Of a DNA stretch of 64,000 nt, positions 57,085-64,000 are shown piece by piece. The notes under the pieces were generated by a model. That model did not search any database and was not told the origin of the DNA. It worked only from the letters and a program-made list of their open reading frames with translations. Made by a program: the position numbers and the translations under genes. Positions within the stretch are counted from its first letter, which is position 1; each line of letters starts with the position of its first letter. The stretch is from Neopusillimonas aromaticivorans (GTDB taxonomy: Bacteria > Pseudomonadota > Gammaproteobacteria > Burkholderiales > Burkholderiaceae_B): the NCBI RefSeq assembly GCF_030344915.1, contig NZ_CP128233.1, positions 682,001 through 746,000 on the forward strand, written 5' to 3'.

Positions 57085-58849
57085 TCAGATTTCTGTCGCG
57101 CTGCCCGTAGGCCAATTCAACCGAAAAGGGCCTGCGGGCGTGCGCAGCACGACGCCGGCACCATAGCCAATATGAAGTTTCATGGCGCCAAACGACGTGG
57201 CCGCATCACCCGCGTCAACAAAAACACTCATGCCCAATTGCTCGGTGAAAAAATGCATGTATTCGATACTGGCCCAAGCCAGTGCCGGAGCCCCAATCAC
57301 GGCATCGCCCCGAGAGACGCCAATGCTGTTGTACTTGTAGCCGCGAATGCTGCGCGAACCGCCCGTGCGGAAGCCGAAATCTTCCGGCAGACGACGGGTG
57401 TGCGCCCAGACCTTACCCACCTCGGCACGCACCGTCAGCACATCCCGCTTGCCAATCGGCCACCATTTCTGCCCTCGCACACTGGTCTTGTAGAAGGTTT
57501 GTCCTTGGTCAAGGGTCACCCCGGCACCCACGCCGACATCGATCAGATTACCTTCGCGAGGGTCATATTTGTCGTTGACGTCACGCCGCAGCCATTGCCA
57601 ACCGGCGACCAGCGTCGGCACCGTGTAATCATCGGCACCATCGATTCTTGTATCATCGTAGGCACCTGTCACACTCCATTGGGTTTCATATTCGACCCGG
57701 CTGTCACCTGCACCCAAACGGGACTGCTTGCGTCGCCAGCCGACCGCATGGCGCGTGGTGTCCACACCCTGAATATCGGAATGGCTTGCCAATACGCCGA
57801 AACTGTTGGTGTACCCGCTGTCATCGGGCGGCAAATGCACATCGTAGAAAAACCGCTGCCGATTCTTGTCGACCCCGACTCCTGTTTCGATCCAGACCGG
57901 CTGACCAAAGACTACATTCTGGCGGTACAGCCCCTCGATGCGCGCCCCGTTGTCGCTATCGACCCCAAGCGACGCGGTATACACCCCGGGGCAGCCTCGG
58001 TGACACGCACAACCACCGGCATCTCAAGATCGCCGTCGGGGCGCGTGACCCGCGTCTCGGCACTGTTGTCCAGCATGACAAAAGCACCCCGGAAGAACGC
58101 CGTGGCTTGCAACGCCTGCTGCCAGTCGTCCAGTTTGTCCTGATCATAGGGCTCGCCCGGAGAATACCGGACATAACGATCAACCAGCTTGGCCGGCACA
58201 CGTTTCAAACCAATAAGTTTCAGCTCGCCCATACGCACGCGCGGACCGCTATCCACATTCACTTCCAGCTGCGCAACCGCCTCGTCGGCCATCACCGTCG
58301 CCTGAGAATGGCGCATTCTGGCGAGGTAAAAATCTTTACGACTGACTTCGGTAATCAGATCGGATTTCGCATCGCTCCAGGTTTCATTGATGAATGGCAT
58401 CCCCTTGTCCAGCGGCCACTCTTCCTTCAGCAACCTCACTCGATCGGAAAATTCAGGCTCGGCAATTTTTCCGGTGAAGCGGATATCCACCTGGTCGACG
58501 ACCGCACGCCTGCCTGGGTCGATGGAAATATCCCAGGTTTCTCCCAAGTGATCCTGGCCAACCGTCAGATCAACACGAGCTGAAAAATAGCCTTGGGTAG
58601 CCAGTGCGGACAACGTGGCGTCACGCGCCCGGCGACGCAAACGCGACACCTCGCCGCCGTCCTGGTCTTCCGCCAACCGTGTAATGGAATCCACCGCGCC
58701 CATGATGGACTGCAACGCCTCGGGCGGCACCCCGCCCGGATCAATAATCACTTCGGGCCGGGCCGCCTGGACCGACTGTGCCGCCAGGCACAAACCCGCC
58801 GCAACCACAGCCCCAAAAAACGACCGCCGCCTGCTGCCGCAAACCGCAT
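57085..58849 (-). CDS. tamA: Outer-membrane BamA-family protein TamA (frameshifts)
   Basis: Omp85-family outer-membrane barrel with N-terminal POTRA domains. Start ATG 58849 opens MRFAAAGGGRFLG; a break near 58818 (T/G run) continues into the signal peptide AVVAAGLCLAAQSVQAARPE. POTRA-like: DVRFTGKIAEPEF-type segments such as QVDIRFTGKIAEP, MGELKLIGLKRVPAKLVDRY. After a break near 57988 the barrel contains RFFYDVHLPPDDSGYTNSFG, FGFRTGGSRSIRGYKYNSIG (Omp85 loop-6 VRGY-like motif RSIRGY) and the end AGPFRLNWPTG. About 587 residues. 8 bp downstream of mrp. Confidence 0.9.
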
Positions 58850-58857
58850 CAAATGCC

Positions 58858-59938
58858 TCAGGGATTAACAACAACAGACGGCATCTTGCCCGCCATGTCT
58901 TTGGGCAAGGCAGCCACCAGGCAAGCGACCTGATGGGCGATGCGCTGATATTCGGCCGCTGCCGGGCTGTCAGGGTCGGACACCACAGTCGGCGTACCGG
59001 CGTCGGTCTGGGCACGAATACTGAGCGCAAGCGGCAGCGAACCCAGCCACGGCAAGTTGAATTCGGCAGCAAGATCACGACCGCCATGCTCACCAAAAAC
59101 GGGTTCGGCATGGCCACAATTCGAGCACACATGCATCGACATGTTTTCAACTACCCCGAGCACCGGGACATCAACCTTGCGGAACATCTGCAAGCCCTTG
59201 CGGGCATCGGCCAACGCCAGGTCTTGTGGCGTGGTCACAATGACAGCGGCCGTCAGGGGGACTTTTTGCGACAGCGTCAGCGCGATATCGCCGGTACCCG
59301 GCGGCATATCAATGATCAGGTAGTCAAGATCGCCCCAATTGGTCTGGCGCAACAATTGCTCGAGGGCCTGACTGACCATCGGGCCACGCCAGATGGCGGG
59401 GGAATCGGGGTCGATCAGGAACCCGATTGAGTTGGCTTCAATGCCATGGCCGACCAGAGGTTCCATGGTTTTGTTGTCATGACTTTCGGGCTTGCCGGAC
59501 AGACCCAGCATGATGGGTACGCTGGGGCCATAAATATCGGCATCAAGCAAGCCAACGCGCGCACCTTGTGCACGCAAGGCCAGTGCCAGATTGACCGACG
59601 TCGTACTTTTACCCACCCCGCCCTTGCCCGAAGCTACGGCGATGATGTTGCGTACGTTAGCCAACGGCTTCAAGCCACGCTGTACAGCATGGGTCTGCAC
59701 CGCCAGCCGGCACCCAAAACGCCCCAGGCTAAAGCCTGCCCCTGTAATAGCTGTTTCAATGGATTGCCGAAGGGCCGCTTCACTATTGAAAACGGGATAC
59801 CCCAGCGCTAAAGTGAGGTTGACGACCTGCCCGTCTGTGCTGATTTCACTTTTTTACGATTGGACCCAATTTCTTTTGTGTATTGGGATCGATAACGTCA
59901 GACAATAGGTTGAATATCTGGTCTGGGTTGGTGCTCAT
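58858..59938 (-). CDS. Iron-sulfur cluster carrier Mrp/ApbC (one frameshift)
   Basis: P-loop ATPase that binds and transfers Fe-S clusters. The N-terminal DUF59/MIP18 domain starts at ATG 59938: MSTNPDQIFNLLSDVIDPN; an extra A in a run near 59852 shifts the frame, after which VVNLTLALGYPVFNSEAALR follows. The ATPase domain has IIAVASGKGGVGKSTTSVNL (deviant Walker A), LLDADIYGPSVPIMLG, LIIDMPPGTGDIALTLSQ and the cluster-ligand CSNCGHAEPVFG. About 359 residues. Divergent from the small membrane protein and metG, the usual mrp-metG neighbourhood. Confidence 0.93.
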
Positions 59939-60068
59939 GTGGGTGCCTTCGTACAGTATTTTTGCGGCAATTCATGCCAAAGTGAAAGCATAGCGGATTG
60001 CATGACAAGCCCCAACCAAAGCAGGCCGTAATGGAACTTTTTTCAGTAAAAATGTCATACTCACCTAT

Positions 60069-60353
60069 ATGAATACATTTAATCAAATCTTGCGCGGCTT
60101 GCTGTTTTTTGTACTGGCCATCTTTGGTATGGCCATGGCATTCATTTTCATGGTGTCCACAGCGATCGCCATCGGCATCCTGTTCATCGTGGCCAAAATC
60201 AAAGGGCGGCCTTTCGGCGCCCGCGCCTACTGGGAAGCCCGCCAGCGCGCTGCGGCCGCCAGCGCCAGCCGCTATCGTGCCGCGACCCAACCCTCAGCCT
60301 CACGCTTTGGCAAGCAAGACGTCGTTGACGTCGAAATGCGCGAAATCCGCTAA
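60069..60353 (+). CDS. Small membrane protein, unknown function
   Basis: 94 residues. Two hydrophobic segments or one long one: GLLFFVLAIFGMAMAFIFMV and STAIAIGILFIVAKI, then an Ala/Arg-rich cytoplasmic tail (ARAYWEARQRAAAASASRY) and an acidic end VVDVEMREIR. It sits 107 bp ahead of metG on the same strand, as similar short membrane genes do in related genomes. No function can be assigned. Confidence 0.72.
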   Translation: MNTFNQILRGLLFFVLAIFGMAMAFIFMVSTAIAIGILFIVAKIKGRPFGARAYWEARQRAAAASASRYRAATQPSASRFGKQDVVDVEMREIR

Positions 60354-60459
60354 CCTCAGCCTTTGTGCACTGCCGCACCGTGCAGCGGCAGAAGCCCCCA
60401 AGGGCATGCGATTCATTACAATAGAGGGTGTTCCTTCACACTAATGAATCGGCGCCCTC

Positions 60460-62528
60460 ATGTCTCGCACCTTATTTGTCACCACCGCCCTCCCCTACGC
60501 CAACGGTTCCTTCCACATCGGCCACATCATGGAATACATCCAGGCCGACATCTGGGTCAGGACCATGCGAATGGCGGGTCATACCGTACATTTTGTGGGT
60601 GCCGACGACGCGCACGGTGCGCCCATCATGCTCAAGGCTGAAGCCGAAAACATCACGCCCCAGGCGCTGGTGAAACGCTACGCCGACGAACGCCCCCAGT
60701 ACCTGAACGGTTTTCATATCCGGTTTGATCACTGGCACTCGACCGACACCCCCGAAAATATTGAGCTGTCTCAAAGCATTTACAAGGCCCTCAAGGCTCA
60801 GGGCCTGATCAGCACCCGTCAAATCGAACAATTCTTTGACCCCGTCAAGGGCATGTTCCTGCCCGACCGTTACATCAAGGGTGAGTGCCCCAAGTGCCAT
60901 GCGCAAGACCAGTACGGTGACTCCTGCGAGGCCTGTGGCGCAGTGTATGCCCCGACCGACCTGATCAAACCGTACTCGACCCTGACCAAGGCCACGCCGG
61001 TTCTGAAAACATCAGAACACTACTTTTTCAACCTGTCTGACCCGCGTTGCGTGCAGTTCCTGCAAGAATGGACAACCGGTGCCAATGCCCGCGGCCAAAA
61101 ACGCCTGCAAAGCGAGATCCTGGCCAAAACACGCGAATGGCTGGGCACCGGCGAAGCCGACAGTGAAGCCAACCTGGCCGACTGGGACATTTCCCGCGAC
61201 GCACCGTATTTCGGCATTGAAATCCCGGATGCGCCGGGCAAGTATTTCTATGTATGGCTGGACGCCCCGATTGGCTACCTGGCATCGCTGAAAGCGTATT
61301 GCAACAAGGCCGGCCTTGACTACGATGCCCTGGTCGCCCCTGACAGCCCCATCGAACAAATTCATTTCATCGGCAAAGACATTGTGTATTTCCATGCACT
61401 GTTCTGGCCTGCCACACTGAAATTTTCGGGTCGTAAAGTACCCGACCAGTTGCATGTGCACGGGTTCATTACCGTCAGCGGCGAAAAAATGTCCAAGAGC
61501 CGGGGCACCGGTATTTCACCCTGCGTTACCTTGAACTGGGCATGAACGCCGAATGGATGCGTTACTACATTGCAGCCAAACTGAACGCTCGCGTCGAAGA
61601 CCTTGACTTCAACCCTGACGATTTTGTCGCCCGTGTCAACAGTGACCTGGTCGGCAAGTATGTCAACATCGCCAGCCGCGCCGCCAATTTCATTAACAAA
61701 TACTTTGACGGCCAGCTGGGCTATGCCGGCGATACAGCAGCGCTGATTGCCGACATCACCGACGTCACAAACTCGGTTCAAGCCGACCTGGAGGCCCGCG
61801 AATACGGTCGTGCCGTGCGTACGGCCATGGCCTACGCCGACCGTATCAATCAGGCTTTCGACGCTGCCCAGCCCTGGGTCATGGCCAAAGGATTTGCCGA
61901 TGCGGGCACCGAACAGAAAGCACAACTGCAAGACGTTTGCTCGCGCGCCCTGGCTGGCTTCAAGGCGCTGTCCGTCATGCTCACCCCGATTCTGCCTGTA
62001 CTGGCTGAACAAGTTGCGCAAGACCTGTTCGCCGATGCAACGTCCTACACCTGGGCTGACGCTACCCGCCTGCCTACCCGCATCAACGCATTCAAGCACC
62101 TGATGCAACGTGTTGACCCGAAAATGCTGGATGACCTGTTTGAACCGCCGGTTGTCGAGGCTCCCAAACCCGGCGGCGAAGAAATCGCCGAAACCATCGA
62201 CTTCAAAGATTTCGCCAAAATCGACCTGCGTGTCGCAAAAATTGTTGAATGCAGCGAAGTTGACGGCTCTGACAAACTGCTGCGCCTGATGCTTGATGTG
62301 GGCGAAAGCCGCTTGCGACAGATTTTTCAGGGATCAAGTCGTCTTACACGCCTGCCGACCTGACTGGAAAACTGACCGTGGTCGTGGCCAACCTGGCCCC
62401 CGCAAAATGCGTTTTGGTGTTTCCGAAGGCATGGTGCTGGCCGCCAGCCACGCTGATGAGTCCACCAACCCGGGCATCTACATTCTTGAGCCCTGGACTG
62501 GCGCAACCCTGGCATGCGTATCAGCTGA
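60460..62528 (+). CDS. metG: Methionyl-tRNA synthetase (frameshifts)
   Basis: Charges tRNA-Met. TTALPYANGSFHIGHIMEYI contains the HIGH signature; a zinc knuckle CPKCHAQDQYGDSCEAC follows; the second signature is GEKMSKSRGT. The C-terminal tRNA-binding (dimerisation) domain is present: FAKIDLRVAKIVECSEVDGS and FGVSEGMVLAAS. Breaks near 61506, 62330, 62402 and 62505. With the last corrected the end is ATPGMRIS and TGA at 62526-62528, overlapping the next start; uncorrected it would stop at 62535. About 690 residues. Essential, so the breaks are probably errors. Confidence 0.95.
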
Positions 62529-63481
62529 TGCATAAACACGACCAGGGCCACCGGCATTCGCATCATTCACGCGAAGCCAACGACCGCTATGCCCAGGGGC
62601 GTTTCAGCACCTGGGTCAGTGTATTCGTCAATATCATCCTGACGGTTGCGCAAGCGGTTATTGGTATTTTTGCGCACTCGCAAGCCCTGGTGGCCGATGC
62701 CATTCACTCATTTTCAGACTTGCTGTCCGACTTCGTGGTGTTGGTCGCCAACAAACACAGCCAGAAGGGGCCAGACGCCGACCACCACTACGGCCACCTG
62801 CGCTTTGAAACCGCAGCGTCCCTGATCCTGGGTGTACTGCTGCTGGCCGTTGGTGCTGGCATGTTGTGGTCCGCCTTCAACAAACTGCAGACACCTGAAG
62901 CCATCGGGAAAGTCCACTATGCCGCCCTTATTGCCGCTGTACTGACCCTGGCCTGCAAGGAGCTGTTGTTCCGCTACTTGCTGCGGGTAGGCGAACGGGT
63001 TCGGTCCAGCATGCTGATCGCCAATGCCTGGCATGCCCGCTCTGATGCGGCCTCATCACTGGTGGTGCTGGTCGGTATCGGTGCCAACCTGCTGGGGTTG
63101 CCCATTGCCGACCCTGTAGCGGCACTGATTGTGGGCCTGATGATCGGTCGCATGGGGTGGCAATTTTTCCACAACGCGTTCAGCGACCTGATGGATCGTG
63201 CCGTCGATGACGAAACCGAACAACGCATTCGTGACCACCTGCTCGCTACACCCGGCGTCTATGGTCTGCATGACCTGAAAACACGCAAACTGGGCGATAT
63301 GATCTGGGTTGAGGTTGACCTTGAAATGGACGCTCGTCTTACCATCGCCCAGGGTCACGATATTGCCGTTGAAGCGCGTCGGCGCGTGATGGAACACGAG
63401 GCCGTGCTGGATGTGATGACCCATTTTGACCCTGTACATGTCGATGACAACGGCAATATTGTTGAACGACTGACCCCCTGA
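62528..63481 (+). CDS. Cation diffusion facilitator family transporter
   Basis: Divalent-metal/proton antiporter of the inner membrane. 317 residues, intact. His-rich N-terminus MHKHDQGHRHSHHS, then helices such as WVSVFVNIILTVAQAVIGIF; ALVADAIHSFSDLLSDFVV and WHARSDAASSLVVLVGIG carry the HxxxD/DxxxD-type metal sites of the CDF family. A C-terminal cytoplasmic domain (LATPGVYGLHDLKTRKLGDM) follows. Start ATG 62528 overlaps the corrected metG stop (TGATG). Metal (Zn, Fe, Mn, Co) not determined by eye. Confidence 0.9.
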   Translation: MHKHDQGHRHSHHSREANDRYAQGRFSTWVSVFVNIILTVAQAVIGIFAHSQALVADAIHSFSDLLSDFVVLVANKHSQKGPDADHHYGHLRFETAASLILGVLLLAVGAGMLWSAFNKLQTPEAIGKVHYAALIAAVLTLACKELLFRYLLRVGERVRSSMLIANAWHARSDAASSLVVLVGIGANLLGLPIADPVAALIVGLMIGRMGWQFFHNAFSDLMDRAVDDETEQRIRDHLLATPGVYGLHDLKTRKLGDMIWVEVDLEMDARLTIAQGHDIAVEARRRVMEHEAVLDVMTHFDPVHVDDNGNIVERLTP

Positions 63482-63544
63482 CGCCATCTCTGGCTGGGCC
63501 TTTGCCTTCCCGGCACCCGGGCCCGGTCACTACCGGAGCCCACC

Positions 63545-64000
63545 ATGCCGAATATCAATCCGCTGAACCTGAACGACCCCTCGCTGCTGCAAACACGTTG
63601 CTACATCAACGGGCATTGGCGTGATGCTGACAGCGGCAACACCCTGAACGTGGTGAACCCGGCAACCGGAGAGGTACTGGCCCGGATTCCCGATGCGGGT
63701 GGAGCAGAAACAGCACAGGCCATCAATGACGCCAATGCCGCACTGCCCGCATGGCGCAGCCTGACTGCTGCAGAACGGGGCCGCTACCTGCAACGCTGGC
63801 ACGCCCTGATGCTGGAACACAAGGCCGACCTGGCACGTATCATGACGCTGGAACAGGGCAAACCACTGGCCGAGGCCTTGGGCGAAATCACCTACGCAGC
63901 GGCATTCATTGAATGGTTTGCCGAAGAAGGCAAACGCGCCTATGGCGAAGTGATCCCGTCACCCGCCTCGAACACCCGGTATGTGGTGATCAAACAAGCG
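63545..64000 (+). CDS. gabD: NAD(P)-dependent succinate-semialdehyde dehydrogenase, N-terminal part (runs off window)
   Basis: Aldehyde dehydrogenase of the GabD type, oxidising succinate semialdehyde in GABA catabolism. Start ATG 63545: MPNINPLNLNDPSLLQTRCY, then INGHWRDADSGNTLNVVNPA, TGEVLARIPDAGGAETAQAI, MTLEQGKPLAEALGEITYAA and FIEWFAEEGKRAYGEVIPSP. The EQGKPLAEAxGE and FxEWFAEEGKRxYG blocks distinguish SSADH from other family members. The catalytic Cys lies beyond the window. Confidence 0.88.
   Translation, partial: MPNINPLNLNDPSLLQTRCYINGHWRDADSGNTLNVVNPATGEVLARIPDAGGAETAQAINDANAALPAWRSLTAAERGRYLQRWHALMLEHKADLARIMTLEQGKPLAEALGEITYAAAFIEWFAEEGKRAYGEVIPSPASNTRYVVIKQA

Noticed and set aside
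53377..59938. tamB, tamA and mrp as pseudogenes
   Set aside because: All breaks are single-base steps at runs and the family motifs continue in order on both sides, so they are kept as genes with sequence errors.

Overview
The window reads as a chromosomal segment of a Burkholderiales bacterium, most like Alcaligenaceae (Bordetella/Achromobacter/Pusillimonas relatives). The evidence is gene order and protein style: a ribB-ribH-nusB-thiL block, a TPR-lolB-ispE-tRNA-Gln-prs-rplY-pth block, divergent mrp/metG, and moderately high G+C. It is mostly housekeeping with a few accessory patches. No rRNA, CRISPR array or intact insertion sequence is visible.

Layout. 1-2856: riboflavin/thiamine block on minus. 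3021-10432: CYTH-CHAD triphosphatase, ftsY, rsmD, coaD, ferredoxin, a lone MOSC N-terminal domain and an AsmA protein. 10666-15151: metY, an epimerase, a dihydroxyacetophenone-dioxygenase-like cupin, and an exonuclease/GIY-YIG protein. 15164-18531: accessory patch with a secreted cupin, a broken subtilase with C-terminal repeats, and a small integrative remnant carrying a Fic protein, inserted at the 3' end of ychF. 18519-26293: ychF, CPBP protease, pth, rplY, prs, tRNA-Gln, ispE, lolB, TPR protein. 26378-30111: mutM, FAD-linked oxidase, phosphomannomutase. 30100-41407: surface-polysaccharide cluster on minus (lipid-linked sugar-phosphate transferase, WbpO/WbpP-like UDP-sugar enzymes, MurJ-like flippase, four glycosyltransferases, AsnB-type amidotransferase). 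41408-41871: noncoding region with a strong promoter, operator-like palindromes and an intrinsic terminator, here proposed as a small RNA locus. 41872-64000: coq7, osmC, thyA-folA, glycine cleavage operon, a flavoprotein, Orn/Lys/Arg decarboxylase, dcd, tamB-tamA, mrp, metG, a CDF transporter, and the start of an aldehyde dehydrogenase.

A dominant property is about fifty apparent frameshifts. Most are one base lost (rarely gained) inside a homopolymer run, and they hit essential genes such as ftsY, coaD, metG, ispE and ribBA. This pattern suggests uncorrected sequencing error rather than gene decay, so coordinates below are given for the whole gene across the breaks. Two apparent fusions (flavoprotein-GcvT; two glycosyltransferases) are best explained the same way.

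The observations most worth following are the Fic island (13-bp direct repeats, integrase remnant, and a promoter whose spacer is exactly a palindrome), the 41.5-41.8 kb transcript locus built with the same promoter-operator design, an abrupt composition step inside ispE next to tRNA-Gln, and a 79/80-bp duplication flanking the secreted cupin.
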